From Bufo bufo (lineage: Eukaryota > Chordata > Amphibia > Anura > Bufonidae), in contig NC_053392.1 of assembly GCF_905171765.1 (NCBI RefSeq), positions 407,630,565 through 407,694,564 on the forward strand: a stretch of 64,000 nucleotides of DNA, read 5' to 3'. The notes under the pieces were generated by a model. The model was not told the DNA's origin and did not search any database. It was given only the letters and a program-made list of their open reading frames with translations. The translations under genes were made by a program, and so were the position numbers. Positions 26,577-38,044 of this stretch are shown one piece after another (positions within the stretch are counted from its first letter, which is position 1; every line of letters begins with the position of its first letter).

Positions 26577-27102
26577 TTAAAGGGGTTGGCCACTTTCCAG
26601 TTACTGTTGACCATTGTGTATGTAAGATGACTATATGGCACTTGGTAATATAGCCTTTGTTAATGTTCTGTGCCATAATCTATTAGCCATTCCGTCTGTT
26701 GCGCAAATCTTTTGTGCTGTCCGCATAGAAGTCCTGTCCAAAAAAATGGCCACTGATGGAGGGTCATGTGACCAGACACATCACTCAGTCTGCTCTATTC
26801 AAATACACTACACCTGCACCAACCTCCAAACAGTACAAGTGCAGATGGCAGGTGCAGTGTATTTGAATGGAGGAGACATCACATGGAGTTGATTTGCCTG
26901 GTCACATGACGATCCATCAGAAGCCATTTTGTTTACAGGGCCTCTATGTGAACAGCACAAAAGACTTGGCAAGCAAGGGAGCATACCTTATGAAATATAG
27001 AAAATGGCACTGAATTTCAACAAAGCCTATATCAGTAAGTGTCATATAGTCATCTTACAAACACATTGGTCAACAGTAACCTTTTGTGGCCAACCCCTTT
27101 AA
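26577..27102. mobile_element. TTAA-flanked MITE (T2/Kolobok-like), 526 bp
   Basis: Ends are TTAAAGGGGTTGGCCAC and the inverse GTGGCCAACCCCTTTAA. Long imperfect inverted repeats extend inward (ACTATATGGCACTT/TAGTCATCTTACA) and the centre has TCATGTGACCAG/CTGGTCACATGA. TTAA at both edges is the expected duplication of Kolobok and piggyBac-type elements. Non-coding. Confidence 0.75.
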
Positions 27103-28130
27103 TCCTTTCTCGTGCTGCTTGTAAATGAACTGAAAAGAGTCCAGCATGTCTTGGAAGTCTGAATAAGTCAAAACAGGGGTTAATGAGCTGTAACTCTGAA
27201 TAAAGACTTCTGCCTTATTATTAAAGCCCTGACAACATTCTTTGGGGACACAGAAGCCTTAATAATATCTGATAAGCGACCTCGGTGGGGGAGGAGAAGG
27301 TATAGGTGTACTGAGCTTAACCTATACCTCCCTCCCTGGTGAAGTAAGTTTTTAAAAAAATATATATATTTAATTGCTGCACCTTACCTTAATTTTCTAC
27401 CTTCCTTAGTCTCTACTGCTCTTTTACTTTTATTCAACCCGTCATAATTGCCTAACAAATCATCTCTTCACACCCACTTGTTGTTTCACTAGCACCCTTG
27501 CAGCCCTTCCGGTATCACACTGGAGGAGGATTGCAACCTTGTTCTTTTCTCTTTTTTGGCACAAGTCTGAATAAGGATGGGGCTACACAATGATATTGCT
27601 ACGACACCAGTTGCATAACCAAACATCGCTGTGTAGCAGGGAATGGGGTTCTCAAAACCCCAGAATTACAAAAAATCTACCAATTTTGTATCTTTTTGCA
27701 ACTCCATGGTCAATGTTGTGGCAACTTTCCACCATTCATTTCAGTGGCTGCAGTACTATACAGTGATCTTGGTCTTGCGATGGGTGTCACAGCCAAGTGA
27801 CTGGTCGCCCCTCCACAAATGCCTGATGAAATCTCTTGCCTGCACATTTTTCTTGTTTCCCTCCAGGACTGCACATGCACCAACATCTCAGAATCACAAG
27901 GTTTTGTGACGTCACTTAATCAGACTTCTTCCTTCACCTGAAAGAAGACCACATCCGTCACTCCTTGGAGTCTAATGGAGGGATGCATATTTCATGTGAT
28001 AAGTAGACAACTTTCCCTTACATGGCACACTTTTTTCTGTATGGGGTGGCATTATTCCCCACTTTGAAACTAAAACAACTTCCACTTTTCTACAAAGATT
28101 TGGGGGGGGGGGGGGGTTGTTTTTTTTTGC
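27103..28130. other. Non-coding stretch, includes a poly-G run
   Basis: No supportable gene. A G run of about 14 lies at 28103-28116, followed by a T-rich stretch. The piece 27575-27790 looks like a dispersed repeat (GGGGCTACACAATGATATTGC) but has no clear ends. Confidence 0.4.
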
Positions 28131-28425
28131 CTAATTATCTAGAAGAGCATTAGTGATGTTACACACTGATGTTGGACAAGATGGCCTGATTCGCAATCTA
28201 TATTCTAGGTGTTTTATGGGATTAAAGTCAGGGCTATGTGTGGCCCAGTCAAGTTCTTCCACACCAAACTTGCCCAACCATTCCTGTATGGATTCTGATT
28301 TCTGCACAAATGTCATGGTATACAGTACTATGCTCAAAATCCAGCAGGCTCTTTAGAATGACCCATTCTTTCACATATGTAAAGGCAGACTGTATGACTA
28401 GGTGCTGGATTTTATACACCTGTAG
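28131..28425 (-). pseudogene. Tc1-like transposase remnant with internal deletion
   Basis: Minus-strand translation starts near 28375 with an N-terminal Tc1 phrase (KEWVILKSLLDFEHSTV, like the KRSELSDFKRGTV start of the family) and jumps straight to the C-terminal end ELDWATHSPDFNPIKHLEYRLRIRPSCPTSV, where the last catalytic Glu region (NPIE) reads NPIK. So the middle of the transposase, including two of the three catalytic residues, is missing. The 28340-28425 end matches the Tc1 remnant at 47480-47545. It is non-functional. Confidence 0.7.
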
Positions 28426-28552
28426 GCAGGGGCCGGCTCCAGGTTCATGTGTCCCTTGGGCGATAAATCTCAGTGGGCCCCCTTGTGGCATTTTTTACAT
28501 TTACATGTCCCCCTGTTGCTCCCACACCGTAATGACCCCCAGTACCCCTCGG

Positions 28553-29112
28553 TGTCACGGGTAATGGGGAGGGGAAAGCACCAGAAGGAAATAGACCGGA
28601 GTCTAGGCCTCAAAGCTAAGCAAGAGGGATGGTGACCTCCTAGGAATTCCTATACCGCTCCCTGACTCCTGCCAATATGAGTAGACCCTGAAGGTGGAAA
28701 TACTCATACACCGGAACCTTATCCCTGGTGACCCTGGAAAGCCATAGGAATGGTGGCAGGGAATGAGATTAAGGAACCAGCTTCTCCCTGAGGCCTAGAA
28801 AACAACAAACACAAGTGAACAACAAAATGCTAAACAAAATACACATAGCTTAAAGAAGAATGGAGAAGCAGGAGATCCAAAGGAACAGCACTCCAGATCA
28901 ACCAACTCCAGCAGGAAATTTCACCCGCATGGTAAGCAGTTTGAGTCAGAACTAAATAGAGCATCAGTAAATGATCACAAGCTGCACCTGACAAGAAGTG
29001 TGGTCATAACCAAAAAAACACACTGCAAGGTGAAAACAGAGACTGTCAGATACCCTCACGTGCCGCCTGGCTCTCAGATCTTCTTACCTCTGTCATGGGA
29101 GAGACCATGACA
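28553..29112 (-). repeat. Gypsy E 3' LTR (560 bp)
   Basis: On the minus strand it starts TGTCATGGTCTCTCCC after CCGGGTAC and ends ACCCGTGACA. It directly follows the chromodomain end of gypsy E. The partner LTR was not found, so the boundaries are from the TGT...ACA form and comparison with gypsy A and B. Confidence 0.7.
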
Positions 29113-29201
29113 GTACCCGGACACCCAGGGCCGACTTAATCAGGATGCTCCCTGTGAAAGGGCTTCATAAGGTGACTGGCATTAACGTTGGTCGCAGGAA
29201 C

Positions 29202-30028
29202 CTACATTCTTTCCTCTGGACCGTAGCCTTTCGAGTGCACGAGATACTGAAGAGATCTACGGAGAATTCGTGAGTTCACAATCCTGGCAATCTGAAATTC
29301 AAAATTACCGTCCACCAAGACTGGAGCAGGAGGTAAGGAGGATGGTTCAGCAGGTTCGACATATCTTTTCAGTAATGATTTGTGAAAAACATTATGAATT
29401 TTTAAAGCCTGTGGAAGTTCAAGGCGAAAAGCAACCGGATAAATAATTGCAGAGATTTTATATGGCCGAATAAACCTTGACCCCAACTTTCAAGAAGGTA
29501 CATTCAACTTAATGTTTATTGTGGACAGCCACACAGAATGACCCACTCTCAGATCCGGACCACTCATACGTCTCTTGTCAGCCATACGTTTATACTTTTT
29601 GCCCATTTTTTTAAAATTGTTTTGAATTTTCTGCCAAATAGATGTCAACGAAGAGGAAAATCTTTCCTCTTCCGGTATACCAGCAGTCTCAGTACCAGAA
29701 AATGTGCCAAACTGCAGATGGAACCCATATGCTCCAAAAAAACGCGACTTATCAGTGGATTCCTGCCTACAGTTATCTATAGCAAACTCAGCCAACGACA
29801 AAAATGAAGACCACTCCTCCTGATTCTCCAAGACAAATCATCTCAAATAAGTCTCCAGATTCTGGTTAGTGCACTCAGTCTGTCCATTCGACTCAGGATG
29901 ACAAGCCGAAGAGAAGGACAATTGAACCCCCAGGCGAGTACAGAACGCCTTCCAGAATCTGGAAACAAACTGAGTCCCCCTATCAGACACCTCATGAGAG
30001 GGGATATCGTGTAGTTATCGACAAACAC
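29202..30028 (-). pseudogene. pol: Gypsy E integrase C-terminal half and chromodomain
   Basis: Minus-strand frames 30028-29843, 29831-29490 and 29486-29202 in sequence give the end of the integrase core (the SDRG and [10 protein letters not shown] region is partly lost in broken frames around 30000-29860), the LAEFAIDN segment, the RVGHSVWLSTINI segment, FIRPYKISAIIYP, and a chromodomain FEFQIARIVNSRILRRSLQY with GYGPEER. Each junction is a frameshift or stop. HSKGYG replaces the usual HWKGYG, so an aromatic cage residue is lost. Confidence 0.8.
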
Positions 30029-30062
30029 TTGTGTGAGAGTTTTAGCATTAGGTAGACCTGAT

Positions 30063-30610
30063 TATGGTTGTAGTGGGTATCAAATTATCGATACCCAATC
30101 GATACTTTTGTCCCAGTATCGGTTCGATACTGGGATTTGCCATTTACCGATACTAGGCTGCGCTACTGCACAGCCTTATATCAGAGAACATGGAGCGCGC
30201 TGCTCTCAGCACGCTCCATGTTCTCTCAGCAGCACAGGGGAGAAGGATGCATTCCCTTCCTCCCCCCTGTGCCGCTGTCACCAATGAGAGGGGAAGAGGA
30301 GGCGAGGGGCTGTGGCGCACAAAAAAGTGCGAACTATTAAAATATTAAAAAAATCTATGCGGTGAACGACGTAACAGAAAAAATAAAAATAAAAAAACGC
30401 ACGATTCGCCATTTTTTTTTTGGCACCTTGTCTCCCCAAATAATAGGATCGGACTGTTCAATTATGGGCCGGATGCTGCATAAAGTGCGGAATGCATGCT
30501 GCTTTTTTTGTGTTTTATTTTTTTCGCGTGGTATCGAATGGTATCGAGTATCGCAATACTTTTTTATGGTATCGAAATCGAATCAGAATTTTGGTGTCGC
30601 AACAACCCTA
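30063..30610. mobile_element. hAT-type MITE in gypsy E integrase (548 bp)
   Basis: GACCTGAT is duplicated exactly at 30055-30062 and 30611-30618, an 8-bp hAT-type target duplication inside the integrase frame. Ends are TATGGTTGTAG and, inverted, TAGGGTTGTTG. Subterminal TATCGATACC/GGTATCG repeats recur. A GC-rich interior (GAGCGCGCTGCTCTCAGCACGCTC) is non-coding. The same family appears at 53188-54327. Confidence 0.9.
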
Positions 30611-30618
30611 GACCTGAT

Positions 30619-31838
30619 AATGCTATAAAGTGCAACATCTTGCTGAAGCGATCAACAACCACCAAAATCACAGTTTTCCCTGAGGAATTAGGCAAATCTG
30701 AGATAAAGTCCATGGACAAATGAGTCCACGGATGGGACGGGATAGACAAGGGAAGTAGAGATCCTGACAGCCGAGTATTTGTCATCTTGGCACACGCACA
30801 AGTCTCACAAGCTGACACATAGCCCTCAATACATTTACGCAATCCTGGCCACCAGAACCTCTGGGAAATGAGATCAACCGTGGATCTGCTCCCAAGGTGT
30901 CCCGTAAGAACAGTACTGTGATGTTCTTCAAACACCTTGTGCCGTCGTTCCGAAGGAACAAACAACTTCCCTGGAGGACAAGAATCAGGTGCATCTCGCT
31001 GGGCCTCCAACACCTCTGCCTCAATTTTAGGATAAAAGGCGGATACAACCACCCCCTCAGCTAATATCGGGCCAGGATCCTCCGAATCCCCCCCCCTCCC
31101 CCGGGAAAGCTACGCGACAAAGCATCCTCTTTGACGTTCTTAACCCCAGGGCGATAGGCGACAACGAAATGAAATCTGGTAAAAAGCAACGACCATCTGG
31201 CCTGCCTTGGGTTCAGACGTTTAGCCAACTCCTGATAAGCCAGATTTTTGTGATCAGTAATTACCGTAATGGGATGAATCGCTCCTTCCATCCAATGATG
31301 CCATTCCTCAAAAGCCAACTTAATACCCAGCAACTCTCTATTACCTACATCATAATTTCTTTCAGCAGTAGAGAGTTGTTTTAGAGAAAAAAGCACATGG
31401 GTGCCATTTGCTAGTAGATGGACCCTGCGACAAGACTGCTCCAACCCCTACCTCGGATGCTCAACTTCCACAATGAATGGCTGTGACAGATCAGGTTGCA
31501 CCACTATAGGAGCAGAAGCAAAAGATTCCTTCACCATTGAAAAAGTATGTAATGCCTCACCAGACTGAGAAATCTCATCTTTCTTAGTCATATCTGTTAA
31601 TGGTTTAACAACAGTCGAGTAATTCAAGATAAATTTATGGTAGTAGTTGGTGAACCCCAAAAATCGCATGAGCGCTTTCAGATTTTCGGGTCGATCCTAG
31701 TCCAACACAGCACTGACTTTTTCCGGATCCATACAAAAACCTGAAGATAGATCCGGAACCGTAAATACACACTTCTCCATCTTAGCATACAACGTATTCT
31801 CCCTTAGGATCTGTAAGACCTGTCTCACATGATCCTGA
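30619..31838 (-). pseudogene. pol: Gypsy E RT C-terminus, RNase H and integrase N-terminal half
   Basis: Minus-strand frames 31838-31697 (RT, DHVRQVLQILRENTL), 31669-31448 (LGFTNYYHKFI), 31444-31061 (RNase [16 protein letters not shown] and TDHKNL) and 31052-30619 (integrase HHCC with HHSTVLTGHLG ... CETCAC, then MDFISDLP and DRFSKM) follow each other with frameshifts between. The YxDD part of RT lies beyond the truncation at 31840. RNase H has lost its first motif VDAS (it reads VEHPR). A poly-C stretch at 31087-31098 is one of the frameshift sites. Confidence 0.85.
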
Positions 31839-31839
31839 T

Positions 31840-32125
31840 TAGTGTTGAGCGAGCATGCTCGGCCAAAGTGCTGTTCGGCTCGAGCATCGTTACGCTCGGC
31901 ACATGGCGGTACTCGGCCGAGTACCGCATGTATTCGAGAGCCATCCTCGAGTCTCCTCTCCGCACGTTTCGCGGCTAATATGCAGCCAATAAACGTGCAG
32001 GTAAGTACTGCCCCCACTGTAATACCACTACTGGCATTACAGTGATTGCCTGGCCAGAATACATCATTGGGTGCTATATAGCACCCGATGACGCATGTTC
32101 GGTTCATTTGTATTTTATATGAAGG
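31840..32125. mobile_element. hAT-like fragment, one terminal end only
   Basis: Begins TAGTGTTGAGCGAGCATGCTCGG, close to the inverted 3' end of the large hAT at 46905 (TAGAGTTGAGCGAACACCTGG). It interrupts gypsy E on the left. No matching inverted end or 8-bp duplication appears before PLE 2 begins near 32126, so the right part is lost. Contains a GTACTCGGCCGAGTAC palindrome at 31911-31926. Non-coding. Confidence 0.5.
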
Positions 32126-32874
32126 ACCGCGCTGCTTCAATCTCCATAGAGGGATAGACTTTCATAGCAGGATTTTTCCGCACTTCCTAAATGTAGTATA
32201 TACGAATTCTCACAGTCGCTCACACCCTCCTGGTAGATCGTATAACCTTCAAAAAGGGATGTGCGCAGATAGTGAAGTACCACCACAAAAGGTATAAAAG
32301 TACAATTTATTATACTCACAAACACAAATGTTTTAAAATGCCTTAAAACATATCCTTGTGTTCAGACCCAACCCGGGTTTCGCTTGACGCTTCGTCTGGG
32401 GCAAACAAACTACTGAGTTCTGGGCTGTCTAATAAATCAATGGGACTCCGCCCTCTCTCTCAACAGGTTAACATCGTTAAAATTCACTTAAAAATATTCA
32501 CATGTTCATTATAAACTAAAATTGTCTAGCTCGAATCAGACATATATTACCTTTACATTGTCACATAAGATCGCATACCAGCAGTACTCAATTGGAACCC
32601 CTACAGATATATCAAAAGCTTTTTTATATAAGCGGGCAATTTTCAGTCACACCCTTCAACCACCACATATTCACTATTGTTGTTCCACTTTCATTCACAA
32701 AATACGGGACCCAGTCACATGGTCCCTACCACCAATAAGGAGTCTTTTCGCATAACTGACTCCGGAGATAGAAAGGAGATGAAAGTCCTACCCCATATAT
32801 CGCAACCAGCTGTAAGTGCTATACTAGACATGGCTTTAGATAAAATTCAACATTTAAGCCGCCTGGCTGCAAAG
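32126..32874 (-). mobile_element. Penelope-like element 2, 3' end only
   Basis: The left end GACCGCGCTGC matches that of PLE 1 at about 9930, and a hammerhead-like core lies at 32377-32398. The right edge (32874-32820) translates on the minus strand to the last residues of the PLE protein, LQPGGLNVEFYLKPCLV, aligned with PLE 1 LQPKGMNVEFDLKPCLV. Everything upstream of those ~18 residues is missing: gypsy D's LTR starts at 32875 and Tc1 lies beyond gypsy D. Confidence 0.75.
32377..32398 (-). ncRNA. Degraded hammerhead-like core in PLE 2
   Basis: On the minus strand CAGACGA, then GAAAC ten bases later, is in the same location as the PLE 1 core. The invariant U of CUGANGA is replaced by A, which should abolish catalysis. 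Kept as a fossil of the motif. Confidence 0.35.
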
Positions 32875-33538
32875 TGTGACTGTAACGTACACTACACACA
32901 GGGGGGAGGATAGTGACCACTGCGCTCCACCCTCACCCCTGGCCCTGCCTACTTGCCTCGCAAGTCCTAATGACAGGGAAGACAGTGCTGGGAAGACAGA
33001 CAAGACAAATAACGGAACGTGAACGGACCGGGTCAATACCTAGAGAGCTACGCAGTACTAAGGAATGAGCAGAGAATAGTCAGGAAAAGCCGAGGTCAAA
33101 TACCAGGAGAGAAAAGAAGTACAACAGGAGTCCACAAAGAATCGTCAGGTGGAAGCCGGGGTCAGGATACCAGGAGATATGCGCAGTACAGGAGGAGCAG
33201 GCAGATAATCGTCAGGGAACACAGGATCAGGTAAGTATGCAGGAACAAAACAATCACCAGATACCTAAAATTAACAGGCAACCTGTGGCCAGCAGGCTGC
33301 CTGTATTTATAGTGGGGAGTGAGGGTCATGTGACGTGGCCAGCATCCCATGACCGACGGACCGACCAGTCGAGCACCGAGTGATCAGCTCGGCGCTCAAG
33401 GCAGACCTAGGAGCAGGGAGCCTCCAAGCTAGCAAAGCTGCCCTGGGAACAAGGTCAAACACAGATCCTCGCTCCTGAAGCTAAGCAGCAGGTCTGCAGC
33501 TGATGGGAGACCGAGTGCGCCTTCGGCACCCCGTTACA
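32875..33538 (-). repeat. Gypsy D 3' LTR (664 bp)
   Basis: Aligned with 37353-38044 but about 28 bp shorter because a piece near 32975 (CTAGACGGCAGTCCCTAACT in the other LTR) is missing. TATAAATA occurs on the minus strand near 33303-33310. The LTR meets PLE 2 directly on its left. Confidence 0.9.
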
Positions 33539-33599
33539 GTACCCCCCCCCCTTTTACGAGGGGCCACCGGACCCAAGACTTCAGGCGATGGCCTTTCAG

Positions 33600-33830
33600 G
33601 GTGTTCTAAATGGAATTTTCAAACAAGTCTAGGAGCATGAACCTCCCTGGCAGGTACCCAAGATCTCTCTTCAGGTCCATACCCCTTCCAGTGAATCAGG
33701 TACTGCAAGGAATTACGCACCTTCCTGACATCCACTATTTTAGACACCACATACTCAACAGCATCATTAACAAGAACCGGCAGAGGCGAGGTACTATGGT
33801 ACTACTGGTTCAACATATCTTTTAAGTAGA
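33600..33830 (-). pseudogene. pol: Gypsy D chromodomain, cut off by a frameshift
   Basis: Minus-strand reading in one register gives the chromodomain equivalent of gypsy B (the [25 protein letters not shown] and VHAPRL regions). A 2-base loss plus substitutions near 33795 bring a stop right after EPVVP, so it is not joined to integrase. The chromodomain itself looks intact. Confidence 0.75.
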
Positions 33831-34760
33831 GATTTATGGAACACATTATGAATGTGAAATGACTCGGGCAGCTCCAACCTAAACGATACTGGGTTAATCA
33901 CCTCCATGATCTTATATGGTCCAATAAAATGAGGAGCAAATTTTTTAGAATCTACCTTGAGAAAGAGATTCTTGGAGGATAACCACACCTTATCCCCAAC
34001 AAGAAAATTTGCGCCCCTTGAACATTTCCTATTGGCTTTGAGTCTTTGAGAACTTTGAGCCTTTTCTAGGTTCATTTGAACCCGGGCCCAAACTGTGCAC
34101 AGTTCAGAAGAGAGCCTATCCGCCTCAGTGTTAGAGGAGGAAACGGATGACCCAGAATGAAAACGGGGATGAAAACCATGGTTACAAAAGAATGGGGAGA
34201 CCCCAGCAGAAGAATTAACATGGTTATTCAAAGCAAATTCAGCCAACGGAAGGTATTTAACCCATAATTGCTGGTCATCAGCAACATACGACCTCAGGAA
34301 TTGTTCCACAGACTGATTAAGGCGTTCAGTCTGCCCATTACTCTCAGGGTGGTAGGCGGAGGAAAAAGACATCGAAATCTGACATCTTTGACAAAAAGCC
34401 CTCCAAAATTTGGACACAAACTGCACACCCCTGTCAGATACAATATTTTCCGGGATACCATGTAACCGTACAATTTCTTTCACAAAAATAGATCCCAGGG
34501 TCTTGGCATTCAGGAGTTTAGACAGAGGGATGAAATGAACCATCTTGCTAAACCTATCGACCACTACCCAAACCACAGTCTTACCCTCCGCCGGCGGCAG
34601 GTCAGTAATAAAGTCCATCGAGATATGGGACCAGGGTCTACTGGGAATGGGTAGGGGTTGTAGGTTACCAGCAGGGCGAGTCCTAGGTGTCTTAGACCTA
34701 GCACAAACCTCACAGGCTGACACGTAGGACTTGACATCCCTAAATAGAGTGGACCACTAG
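33794..34760 (-). pseudogene. pol: Gypsy D integrase, zinc domain deleted
   Basis: 309 residues beginning inside the HHCC region (ACEVCARSK) and running through [28 protein letters not shown] and the GPYKIMEVINP region. The D, D and E catalytic residues are all present. The preceding RNase H end and the two His of the zinc domain are missing: sequence jumps from FLESA in RNase H to DVKSYVSACEVC, skipping roughly 375 bp that gypsy B has. Integrase without its zinc domain would not assemble normally. Confidence 0.85.
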
Positions 34761-35838
34761 CAGATTCGAGAAACATAAGGTTCTTATGGTCAGTGACAAC
34801 AGTTACACAATGCCTTGCCCCCTCCAGAAAATGCCTCCACTCCTCAAATGCCCACTTAATGGCCAGCAACTCCCGATTCCCTAGGTCAGAGTTTCTCTCG
34901 GTTGAAGAAAATTTTCTGGAAAAGAATGCACACGGTCTTAGGTTAGTTAGACTAGCAGTACCTTGTGAAAGGACTGCTCCTGCGCCGTCCTCAGACGCAT
35001 CCACCTCCACAATAAAAGGTCTCTCCTGATCTGGCTGGATCAGAATGGGAGCGCTACTGAATGCCTTTTTTAGTGTTTCAAACGAAGTAATGGCCTCAGT
35101 AGACCAGTTCTCCAAATCCGCACCTTTCTTAGTAAGGTCGGTCAACGGTTTAGCAATTACTGAAAAATTCTTAATAAATTTATGGTAGTAATTGGCAAAA
35201 CCTAAGAACCGTTGTAAGACCTTTAAGGATGAAGGCCTTACCCATTCCTTAATAGCTAGTACCTTACCAGGATCCATCTTTAAGGCGTGAGGGGTCAGGA
35301 CATGCCCTTGAAACAGTATCTCCTGTACACCAAAGACACATTTCTCTTGTTTAGCGGACAACTGATTCTCCCTCAACACCTCTAATACTTGTCTAACATG
35401 AGACACATGAGATTTGAAATCAGGAGAAAATATCAAAATTTCGTCAAGATAGACAATGACAAATTTACCTAAAAACTCTCTAAGAATATCATTCATAAAC
35501 TTTTGGAACACAGCTGGGGCATTGCTAAGTCCAAAAGGCATAACCTGATATTCAAAGTGCCCTGCCGGAGTATTGAACGCCGTCTTCCATTCGTCTCCCT
35601 CCTTGATTTGGATTAGATTATATGCCCCTTTCAGGTCAATCTTAGAAAACCAAGTTGCCCCCAGAACCTGGTTAAATAAATCCGGAATCAATGGGAGAGA
35701 GTATCTATTCTGGATAGTGATCTTATTAAATTTCCAGTAATCGATACAAGGCCTAAGACCACCATCCTTCTTCTTAACGAAGAAAAACCCTGCTCCCATA
35801 GGAGAGACAGAAGGTCTAATGTGCCCCTTACCGAGGCT
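34745..35838 (-). pseudogene. pol: Gypsy D reverse transcriptase and RNase H, catalytic change
   Basis: One minus-strand register from after an in-frame TAA to the deletion point near 34760. RT: GHIRPSVSPMGAGFFFVKKK, LRPCIDYWKFNKI (gypsy A and B have YRGLN/YRRLN), then VIVYLDEILIFS, where the second Asp of the YLDD catalytic pair is Glu. RNase H: VDASEDGAGAVLSQ and TDHKNLMFLESA, then the break. The codon GAA replaces a GAC/GAT. Confidence 0.87.
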
Positions 35839-36846
35839 TTATTTAATATAATCCTCCATGGCCTTGCGTTCGGGCTGAGAGAGATTATAAATACGCCCCG
35901 TAGGAAACCTGGCACCTTCTACTAACTCTATGGCGCAATCATAAGGTCTATGGGGTGGTAGAACCTCCGGGGTAGGTGATGAGAACACATCAGAATATTC
36001 CCTAATGACCGTGGATAATATATCAGATTCTACTGAGACCCCAGCTTGTACCACAGACAAGCACGAGTCACACTTAGGTCCCCATTTCACCAACTCCCCC
36101 CTGGACCAATCAATAGTGGGGTTGTGTAATCGGAGCCAAGGCAACCCTAGAACCACCTCGACCAGTAAGTTCTCCAGGACTAAGAGGGAACATTTCTCAG
36201 AGTGGCACACCCCCATGGTTAAAGAAATCTCTGAGGTACATGACCTCACCATACCACCTACCAGGGGAGTGGCGTCAATAGCCATGACATGGATAGGTGT
36301 AGGAAGAGAAAAAATTGGAATACCCAGTCTAATGGCGTACTCAGAGTCAATAAAGCTGGCCGCTGAACCAGAGTCAATAAAGGCCTTACCCGGCCATTTA
36401 TTAACCCCCAGAGATATTGTTCTAGGTACCGAAAGCTTACATTTCGTAATATCAGGGTGTACCTGGTCTTTAGGTTGCCTTGCCTTGGGAGACTTAACGG
36501 AGAAGGCCTTCTTTGGACACTGGTTGATCCAATGGTCAGGATCTCCGCAGTAAAAACACACTCCACGTCTGCGTCGCAGATTCCCTTGAGTCATGCCGAC
36601 CTTTATGGGTTCTTCGGTAGAGACCTCAGTGTTGTTTCTGGGATAGACCTCAGGCTGGACCACCATCTGAGAAGAGAACTGTCGTTCCTGTCGTCTCTCT
36701 CTAACCCATCGGTCAAGTCGGACTACAAGGGTCATCATCTCCTCTAGAGTCTCTGGAAGCTGATAACTCACTAGAAGATCCTTTAAGTTATCAGACAGAC
36801 CTGACCTGACTCTTAAGTGCTGGTTCATTCCATCCTGAGGGAACAC
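35839..36846 (-). pseudogene. gag-pol: Gypsy D gag C-terminal half, protease and RT start
   Basis: A 335-residue register: gag C-terminal helices ([14 protein letters not shown]), a CCHC knuckle ([14 protein letters not shown]), the protease site [22 protein letters not shown] uninterrupted here (the gypsy A target site in B), [13 protein letters not shown], and the RT entry [15 protein letters not shown] up to MEDYIK, where TAA terminates. The same register reopens immediately afterwards. It shows what gypsy B's protease looked like before gypsy A inserted. Confidence 0.88.
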
Positions 36847-37321
36847 ACCACCTTCTGAATTGGGTGCAATACTCCTCCGCAGGTAGATCGCCCTGAACCA
36901 GAACTTTTAGAGCAGTCTCGGCTACCAATGTCCTGTCTGGTTCATCATACAGGGTACCCAGGGCCTGAAAGAACCCCTCCACTGATGTTAAACAACTGGC
37001 GTCAGCAGGTAAAGAAAATGCCCAGTCCTGGGGAACACCCTGTAACCGGGAAATGACAATGCCCACGCGTTGACTCTCGGGGCCAGAGGATACGGGGCGC
37101 AAACGGAAAAAAAGTTTACAATTTTCTTTAAAGGAAAGAAACATCTTCCGATCTCCAGAAAAGGGCTCAGGAAGCTTAATCTGGGGCTCTAAATGTGGAC
37201 TGGAGGCCTGAGGGATGGAAGTACCTTGTCCTAGCTCAAAAAAACAGAGTTTCTCCCCTAGCTCCTGCACCATCTGCGTCAGGTTAGAGACATGATCAGT
37301 CAGGGTCACCAGAGGATTCAT
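36791..37321 (-). pseudogene. gag: Gypsy D gag N-terminal half
   Basis: 176 residues from the ATG at 37321 (MNPLVTLTDHV), about 30 bases inside the LTR, including a short coiled region and the capsid start ([36 protein letters not shown]). It ends in a frameshift near 36840 relative to the following register. This N-terminus is absent in gypsy B. Confidence 0.87.
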
Positions 37322-37352
37322 GATACAGTGGTTAGGTTACGGCCTGTTAATC

Positions 37353-38044
37353 TGTGACGGTAACGTACACTACACACGGGGGGGGAGGATAGTGGCCACT
37401 GCGCTCCACCCTCACCCCTGGCCCTGCCTACTTTCCTCGCAAGTTCTAATGACAGGGGACAACTAGACGGCAGTCCCTAACTTGGGATACGTGCTGGGAA
37501 GACAGACAAGACAAATAACGGAACGTGAACGGACCGGGTCAATACCTAGAGAGCTACGCAGTACTAAGGAATGAGCAGAGAATAGTCAGGAAAAGCCAAG
37601 GTCAAATACCAGGAGAGAAACGAAGTACAACAGGAGTCCGCAAAGAATCGTCAGGTGGAAGCCGGGATCAGGATACCAGGAGAGATGCGCAGTACAGGAG
37701 GAGCAGGCAGAGAATCGTCAGGGAACACAGGATCAGGTAAGTATGCAGGAACAAAACAATCACCAGATACCTAAAATTAACAGGCAACCTGTGGCCAGCA
37801 GGCTGCCTGTATTTATAGTGGGGAGTGAGGGTCATGTGACGTGGCCAGCATCACATGACCGACAGACCGACCAGTCGAGCACCGAGTGATCAGCTCGGCG
37901 CTCAAGGCAGAGCTAGAAGCAGGGAGCCTCCCAGCTAGCAAAGCTGCCCTGGGAACAAGGTCAAACACAGATCCTCGCTTCCGAAGCTAAGTAGCAGGTC
38001 TGCGGCTGATGGGAGACTGAGTGCGCCTTCGGCTCCCCGTTACA
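37353..38044 (-). repeat. Gypsy D 5' LTR (692 bp)
   Basis: On the minus strand it starts TGTAACGGGGAGCC and ends GTTACCGTCACA, followed by GATTAACAGGCC as in gypsy B. It contains a G run (37378-37386) and the TATAAATA promoter on the minus strand near 37810. Its outer edge meets Tc1 transposase sequence. Confidence 0.92.

Larger units (their letters stand above)
28553..31838 (-). mobile_element. Gypsy E: decayed chromovirus, 5' part lost
   Basis: On the minus strand, RT (from about 31838), RNase H, integrase and chromodomain run leftward to a 3' LTR at 28553-29112. No 5' LTR, gag or protease is present: the right end is cut by a hAT fragment at 31840 and then PLE 2. A hAT MITE interrupts integrase. 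It is a different family from A, B and D by LTR and protein sequence, but ends in the same GGGTAC-TGTCATGG form. Confidence 0.88.
32875..38044 (-). mobile_element. Gypsy D: chromovirus of the gypsy B family, defective
   Basis: LTRs at 32875-33538 and 37353-38044 flank a minus-strand gag-pol. Protein and LTR sequences closely match gypsy B. Defects: a gag frameshift near 36840, an in-frame TAA at about 35839, RT YLDD changed to YLDE, a ~375-bp deletion from RNase H into integrase, and a frameshift with stop before the chromodomain. The five bases outside the LTRs (CAAAG and ATTAG) do not match, and the flanks are different elements (PLE 2 and Tc1). Confidence 0.93.
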
